Source: Streptomyces sp. WZ.A104 (GTDB lineage Bacteria > Actinomycetota > Actinomycetes > Streptomycetales > Streptomycetaceae). Taken from it: DNA of 64,000 nucleotides. The stretch's first letter is position 1; the number at the start of each line of letters is the position of its first letter. The position numbers were made by a program, and so were the translations under genes. The stretch lies in the NCBI RefSeq assembly GCF_002382885.1, contig NZ_NWVL01000002.1, positions 62,001-126,000 of the forward strand, in the 5' to 3' direction. Shown here one piece after another: positions 1-8,547 of this stretch. Below the pieces are notes generated by a model. It was not told the origin of the DNA and searched no databases. It saw only the letters and a list, made by a program, of their open reading frames with translations.

Positions 1-1
1 G

Positions 2-199
2 GTGGCGTACAACGAGGTGCTGCGGGAGGTCTGCGCCAAGGACCGGTACTGCCGGTACGACGGCGGGGCGGTGTTCGGCTTCCGCTTCACGCGTACGCAG
101 CTCAGCCCGTGGGACTGGTTCCACCCGAGCCGCGACGGTCAGGCCCGGCTGGCGGAGATGGCCTACCGCAACATCACGGCCGCGGAACCGCCCGCGTAG
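2..199 (+). CDS. SGNH/GDSL-type hydrolase, C-terminal end (5' truncated by window edge)
   Basis: Only the last 65 or so residues are present; the reading frame is open to the left edge. The fragment carries the C-terminal block typical of SGNH/GDSL esterases and lipases, a D-W-F-H-P-S segment followed by G-Q-A-R-L-A. In that family the Asp and His of this block complete the Ser-Asp-His catalytic triad. Members in actinomycetes are commonly secreted esterases or lipases, but the signal peptide and catalytic Ser block lie outside the window, so location and substrate cannot be judged. The gene ends at a TAG and is followed by 308 bp without an intact gene. Confidence 0.7.
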   Translation: MAYNEVLREVCAKDRYCRYDGGAVFGFRFTRTQLSPWDWFHPSRDGQARLAEMAYRNITAAEPPA

Positions 200-304
200 G
201 ACCGTTCACCATGGCCACCGGCACCGGAACAGCCGCCTCCGCCGAAAGCTCCGGCGCTCTCGCGGACGGGTAGCCCGTGCGCAGGTGGACGCGGCCTCGG
301 TGAC

Positions 305-379
305 GGCGGGGGCGCCCCGGTGGCCGGGACGACCGAGCCGGGGCTCCAGCTGTACACGGCCGACCACTTCGACGGGCGG
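305..379 (+). pseudogene. Remnant of a galactose mutarotase (aldose 1-epimerase) gene
   Basis: One frame of this otherwise gene-free 308-bp gap reads T-T-E-P-G-L-Q-L-Y-T-A-D-H-F-D-G. This closely resembles the C-terminal T-x-E-P-G-x-Q-x-Y-T-x-N-x-x-D-G signature of GalM-type mutarotases, which includes the active-site region that binds the sugar. Stops and frame changes close the frame on both sides, so no working enzyme can be made. The match is short, about 17 residues, so this is a reasoned guess and not a firm call. Confidence 0.45.
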
Positions 380-507
380 CCGTCACGACGTACGGGTTCG
401 GCGTGCGCCGACGACCGCGAGACGGCGCCGACCGGTGGCGCGAACCCGCACTCCGCCTTCACCATGGGTAACGTGACGTGCCCGTCGGCGACCGAAGGTG
501 GTTGATC

Positions 508-1677
508 ATGGCCGTGGAGCGGAGGCCCTGCGATACGGCGGTGGACGCGGACCCTGCCCCGATCCGCAGGACGCCACCCGCCCCGGACACGGCCACTCCC
601 GTCTCACCGGTCAATTCCCACAACGAGTGGGACCCGCTGGAGGAGATCATCGTCGGGCGTCTCGACGATGCGACGATCCCTTCCAGCCATCCCGTGGTGT
701 CCTGCAACATCCCGCCCTGGGCGGCCCGCCTCCAGGGGCTCGCCGCCGGTCGGAAGTACCCGCGCCGGCTGATCGAGCCGGCGCGGCAGGAGCTGGACGG
801 CTTCGTCGAACTCCTTCGGACACTCGGCATCACCGTCGTCCGCCCCGACCCGGTCGACCACCGGCGGCGCTTCGCGACTCCCGACTGGTCCTCGCGCGGC
901 TTCTGCAACACCTGCCCGCGCGACAGCATGCTGGTCATCGGCGACGAGATCATCGAGACCCCGATGGCGTGGCCGTGCCGCTATTTCGAGACGCACTCCT
1001 ATCGCCGGATCCTCAAGGACTACTTCCGGCGCGGGGCCCGCTGGACGGCCGCGCCGAAGCCGGAGCTGACGGACGAGCTGTTCGAGAAGGAGTTCCGGAC
1101 CCCCACGGCCGACGAGCCCATGCGCTACATCCTCACCGAGTTCGAGCCGGTCTTCGACGCGGCGGACTTCGTCCGGGCGGGGCGCGATCTGTTCGTGACG
1201 CGCAGCAACGTCACCAACGCCATGGGCATCGAGTGGCTGCGCCGCCACCTCGGTCCCGGTTACCGCATCCACGAGATCGAGAGCCGCTGCCGTACGCCCA
1301 TGCACATCGACACGACGTTCCTCGTGCTCGCTCCCGGCAAGGCGCTGGTCAATCCGGAGTACATCGACGTCGACCGGCTGCCCGCCGTGCTGGACTCCTG
1401 GGACATCCTGGTGGCGCCCGAGCCCGATCCCATCGACGAGCGGCTGCTGAGGATGACCTCGCTGTGCGGCCGGTGGCTCAGCATGAACATCCTCATGGTC
1501 GACGAGACGCGGGTCATCGCGGAGCGGCACCACACCGGGATGCTGCGGGCGCTCGAAGGGTGGGGCTTCGAGCCGATCCCCTGCGACCTGCTGCACTACG
1601 CGCCGTTCGGCGGCTCCTTCCACTGCGCGACGCTCGATGTGCGGCGGCGCGGGACGCTGGAGTGCTACTTCGACTGA
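508..1677 (+). CDS. Amidinotransferase (glycine/inosamine-phosphate amidinotransferase family)
   Basis: A 389-aa protein of the arginine:glycine amidinotransferase / StrB1 family, which moves the amidino group of arginine to an amine acceptor through a covalent amidino-cysteine intermediate. Visible family features are the N-terminal N-E-W-D-P-L-E-E-I-I-V-G segment, the H-I-D-T-T-F block with the catalytic His, and the C-terminal G-G-S-F-H-C-A-T block with the nucleophilic Cys. The ATG at 508 is chosen because AAGG lies 9 bp upstream; a GTG at 478 is in frame but has no better site. No aminocyclitol, creatine or cylindrospermopsin-type genes are nearby, so the acceptor is unknown. The 3' end overlaps the convergent beta-glucosidase gene by 13 bp. 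Confidence 0.85.
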   Translation: MAVERRPCDTAVDADPAPIRRTPPAPDTATPVSPVNSHNEWDPLEEIIVGRLDDATIPSSHPVVSCNIPPWAARLQGLAAGRKYPRRLIEPARQELDGFVELLRTLGITVVRPDPVDHRRRFATPDWSSRGFCNTCPRDSMLVIGDEIIETPMAWPCRYFETHSYRRILKDYFRRGARWTAAPKPELTDELFEKEFRTPTADEPMRYILTEFEPVFDAADFVRAGRDLFVTRSNVTNAMGIEWLRRHLGPGYRIHEIESRCRTPMHIDTTFLVLAPGKALVNPEYIDVDRLPAVLDSWDILVAPEPDPIDERLLRMTSLCGRWLSMNILMVDETRVIAERHHTGMLRALEGWGFEPIPCDLLHYAPFGGSFHCATLDVRRRGTLECYFD

Positions 1678-4145
1678 TCCGCCGGGACCTCGACCGAGGT
1701 GGTCGCACGGACGTCGGTGAGGGACCGGGCCGCCTGGACCTCGTAGGTCCCGGGGACCGCCCTCCAGCCGTTCTCGGACTCCTCCCAGGTCTCGTACGCG
1801 CGGGGCTCTACGGGGATCGTGACCTCGACGCTCTCGCCGGGGGCGGCGGTGACCCGGGCGAATCCGGCCAGCCAGCGGGCGGGGCGTTCGGGGGCGTCGG
1901 CGGCGGCTCCGGGGGCCAGGTAGATCTGGACGGTGTCGCTGCCGGTGCGGGGGCCGGTGTTGCGGACGCGGACGGTGACCGCCTCGGGGGTGGCCGAGAC
2001 GGCGTCGTACTCCCAGGTGGTGTAGCCGAGTCCGTGGCCGAAGGCGTACGCGGGGGCCGTGCCCGCCTTCTCCCAGGCGCGGTAGCCGATGAATACGCCC
2101 TCGGTGTAGGGGAGTTCGCCGTTCACCGGGGTGGTGGCGGTGACCGGGGCGTCGGCCAGGGTGACGGGCCAGGTGGTGGGCAGGCGGCCGCCGGGCTCGT
2201 GCGCGCCGAGCAGCACGTCGGCGAGCGCGTGGCCCGCCTCCTGCCCGGGGAACCAGCTGAGCAGGACGGCGGCGACCTCGTTCCGCCAGGGCAGCTCCAC
2301 CGGGGAACCGGAGTTGACGACGACGACCGTACGGGGGTTGGCGGCGGCCACCGCGTGGACGAGGGCGTCCTGGTGACCGGGGAGCTTCAGGTCGGTGCGG
2401 TCGAAGCCCTCGGACTCGACGTGCTCCGTGGTGCCGACGACCACGATCGCGGTGTCGGCGGCGCGGGCCGCCCCGACGGCCTCGGCGATCAGTTCGTCGG
2501 GGTGGCGCTGGGGGCCGAGGTGGACGAGGCAGCAGGAGACGCCCTTGAACGCGTGGCCGGGGACCGGGACCGGGTGGTGGGTCAGGGAGACCTCGACGGG
2601 CTCGCCGGCGGTCAGGGCGATGCGGCCGCGCTCGACGGGTTCGCTGAAGAACGCGCCCAGCGGGTCGGTGCCGGGGGCGCGGTCCTGGGTGCCGTCGTGG
2701 AGGGTGCGGCCCGCGACGGTGAGCGTGAACCCTCCGAAGCCCCGTGTGCCGAAGGTGTGCTCGCCGCTCTCTCGCGGGGTGAACGTGCCGGTGATCTCGA
2801 CGCTGTGCAGGGTCTCATGGGTGACCCCGTCGGGCAGGTCGGCCCCGATCCACTGGATCTGCCCGGTGGGCAGGGGGACGGTGGCGAGGACGGCTCCCAA
2901 GGCGTCGCGGCAGACGGCTCCGAGGTCGAACCCGGCGTCGGCGATGGAGAGTTCACCGCTGGGGTCGGCGCCGACGGCGTAGGTCAGGGCACCCTCGGGG
3001 AGGGCGGCGGTGAGGCCGTCGAGCGGGGAGACCACGTTGCCGGGGAAGACGAGCGCGGAGCCGCCGCCGAGCACCCGGGCGTCCCGGGCCAGCGCCCCGA
3101 TCAGCGCGACGGAGCCGCCGGGTGCGAGCGGCAGGGCCCCGGCCTCGTTGCGGGCGAGCACGAAGGAGCGGCGGGCGATCTCGCGGGCCAGCTCCGCGCC
3201 GTCGAGGGGCGCGGGCAGCTCGGCGGGAGCCACGGCGGGCGGGGCGGAGTCCAGGGCGCCGACGCGGGCGGCGAGCAGCAGGACGTTGCGTACGGCGAGG
3301 TCGACGATCTTCTCGTCCACCTCCCCGGCGTGGACGGCGGTGGCGAGCGCCTCGCCGTAGACCGTGCGCGGGCCGGGCATGGCCGCGTCCAGCCCGCCGG
3401 TGATGGCCCCGGCGGTGGAACGGGCGGCGAGCCAGTCGGAGACGATGAAGCCGTCGAAGCCCCATTCGCCGCGCAGGACGGCGTTCTGGAGGTAGCGGTG
3501 CTCGGTCATGGTCGAGCCGTTGACCTGGTTGTAGGCGGCCATGACGCCCCAGGGGTGGGCGTTTCTGACGATCCGCTCGAAGGGGGCGAGGTAGAGCTCG
3601 CGCAGGGGGCGCGGGGCGACGACGTTGTTGACGGTGAAGCGGTCGGTCTCGGCGTCGTTGGCGACGAAGTGCTTGACGGTGGTGCCGACTCCGCCGTCCT
3701 GGACTCCCCGGACGTAACCGGTGCCGATCTCGCCGGTGAGGTACGGGTCCTCGCTGTACGCCTCGAAGTGGCGGCCGCCGAGCGGGCTGCGGTGCAGGTT
3801 GACGGTCGGGGCGAGCAGCACGTGGACGCCCTTGCGGCGGGCCTCCTGGGCGAGCAGCCGACCGGCGCGGCGGGCCAGCTCCGGGTCCCAGGCGGCGGCG
3901 AGCGCGGTGGGCGAGGGCAGCGCGACCGAGGGGTCGGCGGCGGTCCAGCGCACGCCCCGGACTCCGATCGGGCCGTCCGACATCACCAGCGAGCGCAGAC
4001 CGATCGCGGGCAGGGCGGGCAGCGACCACAGGTCCTGACCGGCCAGGAGGCGGGCCTTGTCGTCGAGGGAGAGGGCGGCGAGCGCCGCATCGACGGCTTC
4101 CCGGCGGAGGGCATCGGAGTTGCTGGTGCTGGACGCGGCTGCCAC
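1665..4145 (-). CDS. Glycoside hydrolase family 3 beta-glucosidase with PA14 and fibronectin III-like domains
   Basis: An 826-aa GH3 enzyme that releases terminal beta-linked glucose (or a related sugar) from oligosaccharides or glycosides. The N-terminal TIM barrel shows the K-H-F-V-A-N-D-A-E segment and the nucleophile block G-F-I-V-S-D-W (Asp near residue 237). A PA14-type insert (about 385-520) lies inside the alpha/beta sandwich domain, and an FnIII-like domain closes the protein. There is no signal peptide, so it is probably cytoplasmic and acts on imported sugars. The GTG start has AGGAGG 7 nt upstream. It is divergent from a TetR gene that probably controls it. Confidence 0.93.
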   Translation of the reverse strand: MAAASSTSNSDALRREAVDAALAALSLDDKARLLAGQDLWSLPALPAIGLRSLVMSDGPIGVRGVRWTAADPSVALPSPTALAAAWDPELARRAGRLLAQEARRKGVHVLLAPTVNLHRSPLGGRHFEAYSEDPYLTGEIGTGYVRGVQDGGVGTTVKHFVANDAETDRFTVNNVVAPRPLRELYLAPFERIVRNAHPWGVMAAYNQVNGSTMTEHRYLQNAVLRGEWGFDGFIVSDWLAARSTAGAITGGLDAAMPGPRTVYGEALATAVHAGEVDEKIVDLAVRNVLLLAARVGALDSAPPAVAPAELPAPLDGAELAREIARRSFVLARNEAGALPLAPGGSVALIGALARDARVLGGGSALVFPGNVVSPLDGLTAALPEGALTYAVGADPSGELSIADAGFDLGAVCRDALGAVLATVPLPTGQIQWIGADLPDGVTHETLHSVEITGTFTPRESGEHTFGTRGFGGFTLTVAGRTLHDGTQDRAPGTDPLGAFFSEPVERGRIALTAGEPVEVSLTHHPVPVPGHAFKGVSCCLVHLGPQRHPDELIAEAVGAARAADTAIVVVGTTEHVESEGFDRTDLKLPGHQDALVHAVAAANPRTVVVVNSGSPVELPWRNEVAAVLLSWFPGQEAGHALADVLLGAHEPGGRLPTTWPVTLADAPVTATTPVNGELPYTEGVFIGYRAWEKAGTAPAYAFGHGLGYTTWEYDAVSATPEAVTVRVRNTGPRTGSDTVQIYLAPGAAADAPERPARWLAGFARVTAAPGESVEVTIPVEPRAYETWEESENGWRAVPGTYEVQAARSLTDVRATTSVEVPADQSK

Positions 4146-4210
4146 GGCCGTACCTCCTGGTCGAGCCCGATGGTGGTCTCCATGGTGACTCGGCGACCGG
4201 TAGCACGGTA

Positions 4211-4235
4211 GGTTTCGTTATACTCTCGTTACGAT
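4211..4235. promoter_or_regulatory. Putative operator/promoter between bgl and tetR: TCGTTA direct repeat
   Basis: The divergent intergenic region contains an AT-richer patch with two copies of TCGTTA spaced 11 bp apart (4215 and 4226), so both face the same side of the helix. The second copy lies in the odd palindrome TCGTTACGA (4226-4234). A TATACT hexamer at 4219-4224 could be a -10 box reading toward the TetR gene. The position and symmetry fit a TetR operator, but this is inferred from context alone. Confidence 0.45.
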
Positions 4236-4318
4236 ACCGGGGTGCGGGGGCCGGGTGATGACGTACGGTCCTGCTGACGGGCTCCGGCGTGGGGCCGGCG
4301 GCACGGAAGGGGCCTGCG

Positions 4319-4939
4319 ATGGCACGGGCCAGGAGCGAGGAGCGGCGGGCCGGCATCCTGAACGCCACCCTCGAAGTGATCGCCGAGCGCGGCTACCGGG
4401 GTGCGACGCTGGGCGCGGTCGCCGAGCGGGTGGGTCTGAGCCAGCAGGGGCTGCTGCACTACTTCCCGACCAAGGAGGCGCTGCTGGTCGCGGTGCTGGC
4501 GGACCGGGACCGCTGGGACACCGGCGGCGGCCCCCGCGAGGAGGGTTCCTGGCGTCTGGACCTGCTGGGCTCGCTGGTGGAGTACAACGCGATGCGCCCC
4601 GGGATCGTGCAGACCTTCTCGGCACTGCTGGGCGAGAGCGTGACGGAGGACCACCCGGCCCGGGACTTCTTCACCCGCCGCTACACCCAGGTCCGGGCCG
4701 CCATGGCGGCGACACTGCGCGCGGAGTACGGCGAGACGCTGCCGGGCGGGCTGAGCCCGGAGCGGGCGGCGGTGCTGCTGGTGGCCGTGATGGACGGGCT
4801 CCAGTACCAGTGGCTGCTGGACCCGGAGGCGGTGGACATGCCGGAGGCGTTCGCGGACTTCCTGGCGCTGTTGCGCGCTCAGCCGCCCGCGTCACCCAAG
4901 TCGCCCAAGTCACCGGGGAAGAATGCCGACTTGAGCTGA
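4319..4939 (+). CDS. TetR family transcriptional regulator
   Basis: A 206-aa one-domain repressor type. Residues about 8-55 form the TetR helix-turn-helix (R-R-A-G-I-L-N-A-T, then G-A-T-L-G-A-V-A-E-R-V-G-L-S and L-L-H-Y-F-P-T-K-E-A-L), followed by an all-helical ligand-binding domain of normal length. The ATG at 4319 follows GGAAGGGG at a suitable distance; an in-frame upstream start at 4289 would add ten atypical residues. It is divergent from the GH3 beta-glucosidase, so it probably senses a sugar or glycoside and represses that gene. The last residues are an odd repeated P-K-S tail. Confidence 0.9.
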   Translation: MARARSEERRAGILNATLEVIAERGYRGATLGAVAERVGLSQQGLLHYFPTKEALLVAVLADRDRWDTGGGPREEGSWRLDLLGSLVEYNAMRPGIVQTFSALLGESVTEDHPARDFFTRRYTQVRAAMAATLRAEYGETLPGGLSPERAAVLLVAVMDGLQYQWLLDPEAVDMPEAFADFLALLRAQPPASPKSPKSPGKNADLS

Positions 4940-5057
4940 CCAGGGTACCGCAGAACCGCCAACCCAAGATCATCAAGTGCCCCCCTGAGAGTGATTCGTC
5001 GGGGTCCTGGCGCGTTCCATGCGACGGCACCGCCCGCTGGGGGCCAGGGTGATCACC

Positions 5058-6980
5058 ATGCACTTCACCCCTGCCGAACCCTCGCCTGCCCTGCCGTCCC
5101 GCCGTTCGGTGATCGCCGGGACCGCCGCCGGCGCCGCCGCCCTCACCGCGGCCGCGGTGAGCGTCGCACCGGCCCGTGCGGCCGCGGCGACCCCCGCGCC
5201 CGCACCCGTCTCGGACTGGGACGCCTGTCTGGCTGTTGCTCGCGCCATCCTCGTGTACGACGACAACGACGAGCCGCTGGTGCCCGGCTACCGCGATGTC
5301 CTGCTCGGCTCGGGCCTGCCGCGCACCGGCAAGGACCGCAAGAAGGTCCTCGTCGTCGGAGCGGGTCCGGCCGGACTGACCGCCGCGCACCTGCTGCGCC
5401 GGGCCGGGCACACGGTCACCGTCATCGAGGCCAACGGCAACCGGGTCGGCGGCCGGATCAAGACCTTCCGCAAGGGCGGCCACGAGAACGCCGAGGCCGC
5501 CTTCGCCGACCCGAAGCAGTACGCCGAGGCCGGCGCCATGCGCATCCCGGACAGCCATCCGCTGGTCACGGAGCTGATCGACAGCTTCGGCCTGAAGCGC
5601 CGCCGCTTCCACCTGGTCGATGTGGACGCCGACGGCAAGCCCGTGGGCCGCACCTGGATCCACGTCAACGGCGTCCGGGTCCGCCGCGCCGACTACGCGC
5701 AGAAGCCGCAGGCGGTCAACCGGTCCTTCGGCGTACCGGCGGAGTTCGAGGACAAGCCCGCCTCACAGATCGTTCGGGAGGCCCTCGCCCCCGCACGCGC
5801 GAAGATCACGGGCAAGGAGGGCTCCGAGCTGGTCAAGGGCTGGGCGGAGGTGATCCGGGACTACGGGCACTGGTCGATGTTCCGCTTCCTGACCGAGGAG
5901 GCCGGGCTCGACGAACGTACCGTCGACCTCATCGGCACGGTCGAGAACATGACCTCACGGCTCCATCTCGCCTTTGTGCACAGCTTCATCGGGGCCTCGC
6001 TGATCAGCCCCGACACCGCGTTCTTCGAGCTGCCCGACGGTACGGCCACCCTGGTGGACGCGATGTACGAGCGGGTCGAGGACCTGGTGCGGCTGGACCG
6101 CCGGGCCACCCGGATCAGCCACGGGCCGGACGGGGTCAGCATCGAGACCGTATCCGAGGGGCGCGGCGCCCCGGTGGTGCGGGAGACGTTCACCGGGGAC
6201 CGGGCCATCGTCACGGTCCCCTTCTCGGGGCTGCGCCACATCCCGGTCCTGCCCGCCATGTCGTACGGCAAGCGCCGGGCGGTCACCGAGATCCACTACG
6301 ACGCGGCGACCAAGGTGCTGCTCGAATTCGGCCTGCGCTGGTGGGAGTTGTCCGAGGAGGAGTGGAAGGAGCAGCTCGACGCCGTACGCCCCGGGCTCTA
6401 CGACGACTACCGGCTCGGCCGCGCCCCGGCGGACGGTTCACTGCTCGGCTCGCACCCCTCTGTCCCGGACGGGCACATCCCGGCCGACCAGCGGGTGCAC
6501 TACGCGGCCTGCCGGGCGACGGCCCGGGACCAGCCGGAGGCCGCCCGGGTCATCGGCGGCGGTTCGGTGACCGACAACGCCAACCGCTTCATGTTCCAGC
6601 CCTCCTACCCGGTCGAGGGCAGCACGGGCGGTGTCGTGCTCGCCTCGTACAGCTGGGCCGACGACGCGCTGAAGTGGGACTCCCTGGACGACGCCGAGCG
6701 CTACCCGAGGGCTCTGGGCGGGATGCAGGACGTGTACGGGCAGCGCATCGAGGTCTTCTACACGGGTGTCGGGCGTACCCAGTCCTGGATGCGTGACCCG
6801 TATGCGTACGGCGAGGCGTCCGTTCTCCTGCCCGGTCAGCACACCGAGCTGTTCGGCGATGTCCGCACGGTCGAGGGGCCGTTGCACTTCGGGGGCTGCC
6901 ACACCTCGGTCAAGCCCGCCTGGATCGAGGGGGCGCTGGAGTCGGCGGTCCGTACCGCGCTGGAGGTCCACAGCGCCTGA
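5058..6980 (+). CDS. Tat-exported FAD-dependent L-amino-acid oxidase (flavin amine oxidase family)
   Basis: A 640-aa flavoprotein that oxidises an L-amino acid or amine to the imino acid with release of hydrogen peroxide. A twin-arginine signal (S-R-R-S-V-I-A-G followed by an Ala-rich stretch ending A-R-A) is at residues 12-45, so the folded, FAD-loaded enzyme should be exported. The dinucleotide-binding motif G-A-G-P-A-G is near residue 100 and is followed by the N-R-V-G-G-R-I motif of the amine oxidase family. The [13 protein letters not shown] lead-in resembles Streptomyces L-glutamate oxidase and other L-amino-acid oxidases. Starts at GTG 5049 and 5019 are also in frame. The substrate cannot be told from sequence. 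Confidence 0.85.
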   Translation: MHFTPAEPSPALPSRRSVIAGTAAGAAALTAAAVSVAPARAAAATPAPAPVSDWDACLAVARAILVYDDNDEPLVPGYRDVLLGSGLPRTGKDRKKVLVVGAGPAGLTAAHLLRRAGHTVTVIEANGNRVGGRIKTFRKGGHENAEAAFADPKQYAEAGAMRIPDSHPLVTELIDSFGLKRRRFHLVDVDADGKPVGRTWIHVNGVRVRRADYAQKPQAVNRSFGVPAEFEDKPASQIVREALAPARAKITGKEGSELVKGWAEVIRDYGHWSMFRFLTEEAGLDERTVDLIGTVENMTSRLHLAFVHSFIGASLISPDTAFFELPDGTATLVDAMYERVEDLVRLDRRATRISHGPDGVSIETVSEGRGAPVVRETFTGDRAIVTVPFSGLRHIPVLPAMSYGKRRAVTEIHYDAATKVLLEFGLRWWELSEEEWKEQLDAVRPGLYDDYRLGRAPADGSLLGSHPSVPDGHIPADQRVHYAACRATARDQPEAARVIGGGSVTDNANRFMFQPSYPVEGSTGGVVLASYSWADDALKWDSLDDAERYPRALGGMQDVYGQRIEVFYTGVGRTQSWMRDPYAYGEASVLLPGQHTELFGDVRTVEGPLHFGGCHTSVKPAWIEGALESAVRTALEVHSA

Positions 6981-7042
6981 GCGCGGGCCCGGCCGCCCCG
7001 CCCGGTCCCGCCCGCTCACGCACGTTGCGGCGTCTTGGCGGG

Positions 7043-7804
7043 TCAGTGGGCGGGAGCCGGCTCCGTCGCCGGGTCGACCAGGTCGCGGACGAGGAGGGTG
7101 GCCCCGGCGACGGCCCCCGGCATGAGGAACACCGCGACGAACGGGACCAGGAACGAGAGGGCGAGCGGGACCCCGAAGCCCAGGACCAGCAGCCTGCGGG
7201 GGCGCAGCAGCCCGAGCCGCTCCTTCAGGGCGAACCCCCTGCGCTGGAGGGCCACTCCGGTCAGCTCCTGGGCCAGAAAGTATCCGGAGACGCAGAAGCC
7301 GATCGCGGGCACGACGGTCTGCCCGACGACCGGGATGAAACCGCAGGCGAAGAGGGCGATCCCGTACAGGGCGACGCGCAGCAGGATGCGGACGGAGTCA
7401 CGGGCGGAGATCAACAGCTCGCGCCAGAGCGGCAGCCCGGACTCGGGTACCTCGCCGCCCTCGCCGCGGTCGACCTCCTCGGACAGCGAGTCGTAGAAGG
7501 GCTGGCCGAGCAGGAGCGTGACGGCGGTGAACGTGATCACCGCGAGGAACAGGCCGAGGACGAAGACGAGCGCGGTCAGCCCGGTGCGCAGCAGTCCCTG
7601 CCAGGGCGAGGACCAGGCGTCGGCGAACGGGGTGGCCCAGGCGACGAAGTCGTCGGCGCCGTAACCGAGTCCGATGAGGGCCCCGGCGTAGATGACCAGG
7701 GTGATGAGTCCGGGCAACAGGCCGAATCCGAGCCAGCGCCCGTTCTGAACAGCCCAGCGCTGCCCCTTCACCAGATAACCGAAACCCGCCCCCAGATCAC
7801 TCAT
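7043..7804 (-). CDS. EI24 domain-containing (CysZ/EI24-like) membrane protein
   Basis: A 253-aa polytopic membrane protein of the EI24/CysZ-like superfamily. It begins with the family's G-F-G-Y-L-V-K-G-x-R-W lead and has several hydrophobic segments, a central soluble loop with D-S-L-S-E-E-V-D, and the G-F-I-P-V-V-G-Q-T-V-V-P-A-I-G membrane segment typical of the family. CysZ in enterobacteria transports sulfate, but the role of actinobacterial EI24 proteins is not established, so no substrate is assigned. TACGCT lies 7 nt before the ATG with no ribosome binding site, suggesting a leaderless mRNA. It is convergent with the amino-acid oxidase gene. Confidence 0.8.
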   Translation of the reverse strand: MSDLGAGFGYLVKGQRWAVQNGRWLGFGLLPGLITLVIYAGALIGLGYGADDFVAWATPFADAWSSPWQGLLRTGLTALVFVLGLFLAVITFTAVTLLLGQPFYDSLSEEVDRGEGGEVPESGLPLWRELLISARDSVRILLRVALYGIALFACGFIPVVGQTVVPAIGFCVSGYFLAQELTGVALQRRGFALKERLGLLRPRRLLVLGFGVPLALSFLVPFVAVFLMPGAVAGATLLVRDLVDPATEPAPAH

Positions 7805-7811
7805 GGGTGTC

Positions 7812-7817
7812 AGCGTA
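7812..7817 (-). promoter_or_regulatory. Putative leaderless -10 box (TACGCT) of the EI24 gene
   Basis: TACGCT on the minus strand ends 7 nt before the ATG of the EI24 gene, and no Shine-Dalgarno sequence lies between. This matches the actinobacterial TAnnnT -10 element placed so that transcription starts at or next to the start codon. Confidence 0.5.
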
Positions 7818-7835
7818 CTGGCGTGCGGGAACGGG

Positions 7836-7872
7836 ACGAGGACCGCACTCCGGGAAGGAGCGCGGTCCTCGT
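7836..7872 (-). terminator. Intrinsic terminator-like hairpin after ohr
   Basis: A perfect 11-bp inverted repeat (ACGAGGACCGC / GCGGTCCTCGT, 15-nt loop) lies 16 bp downstream of the ohr stop codon, between it and the start of the EI24 gene. There is no T-tract, as is usual for streptomycete terminators. Confidence 0.7.
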
Positions 7873-7888
7873 GCGAAGCTCCTGCCGG

Positions 7889-8317
7889 TCAGGCGACCGC
7901 GAGCCCGACCTCGATGTTTCCGCTGGTGGCGGACGAGTAGGGGCAGACCTGGTGGGCCTTCTCCACGAGCGCCTGGGCGGTGGCCCGGTCGACGTTCGGG
8001 ATGGAGGCGGTGATCGCGACCTCCAGACCGAAGCCGCCCGCCTCGTTCTTGCCGATGCCGACCGAGGCGGTCACCGTCGAGCCGGAGATGTCGGCGTTCT
8101 CCTGGCGGGCGACGACACCCAGCGCTCCCTGGAAGCAGGCGCTGTAACCGGCCGCGAAGAGCTGTTCCGGGTTGGTGCCCGCGCCGCTGCCGCCGAGGGC
8201 CTTCGGCGGGTTGACGACGACGTCGAGCTGACCGTCGTCCGAGGAGACGCGGCCGTCGCGGCCGTTCTCGGCGGTGGCGACGGCGGTGTAGGCGACGTCG
8301 ATCTTCTGGATGGCCAT
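7889..8317 (-). CDS. ohr: Organic hydroperoxide resistance protein, Ohr/OsmC family
   Basis: A 142-aa thiol peroxidase that reduces organic hydroperoxides in the cytoplasm. The two redox cysteines of the family are visible: one in A-A-G-Y-S-A-C-F (around residue 60) and one in A-H-Q-V-C-P-Y-S (around residue 125). The start sequence M-A-I-Q-K and the G-T-N-P-E-Q-L-F-A-A-G-Y block are characteristic of Ohr rather than OsmC. The ATG is set by GGAGGAA about 10 nt upstream. Many ohr genes are controlled by a peroxide-sensing MarR repressor; the MarR gene here (9715) is two genes away and divergent from another gene, so the link is uncertain. Confidence 0.92.
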   Translation of the reverse strand: MAIQKIDVAYTAVATAENGRDGRVSSDDGQLDVVVNPPKALGGSGAGTNPEQLFAAGYSACFQGALGVVARQENADISGSTVTASVGIGKNEAGGFGLEVAITASIPNVDRATAQALVEKAHQVCPYSSATSGNIEVGLAVA

Positions 8318-8414
8318 GATGTGAGGATTCCTCCGGTTGGTGCGCCGCGACTCGCGCCCACGATCGCGACGGCCTGGGGATGAGCCTAACGGGTGACATC
8401 CCCGGGCCGGGCGC

Positions 8415-8544
8415 GGGCCGGACCGCACGGGACGTGGGCCGGGCCACACGGGACGTGGGCCGGGCCACACCGGGCGTGGATCGGGCCGCACCGGACGTAG
8501 GCCGGACCGCACCGCACCGGACGTGGGCCGGACCGTACCGGCGT
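8415..8544. repeat. 21-bp tandem repeat array (about six units)
   Basis: Six head-to-tail copies of a unit close to GGGCCGGGCCACACGGGACG(T). Units start at 8415, 8436, 8457, 8478, 8499 and 8525; the fifth is 26 bp because of a 5-bp internal duplication, and the last is 20 bp. The array fills the gap between ohr and the upstream MDR gene. No start codon with a ribosome site supports translation, although 21 bp would preserve a heptapeptide repeat in any frame. Confidence 0.85.
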
Positions 8545-8547
8545 GGG

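Noticed and set aside
498..4211. 1237-codon plus-strand open frame spanning the amidinotransferase and beta-glucosidase genes
   Set aside because: It is antisense or out of frame to genes with clear motifs, reads as Arg/Gly/Ala/Asp low complexity, and has no ribosome site. High GC makes such open frames common.
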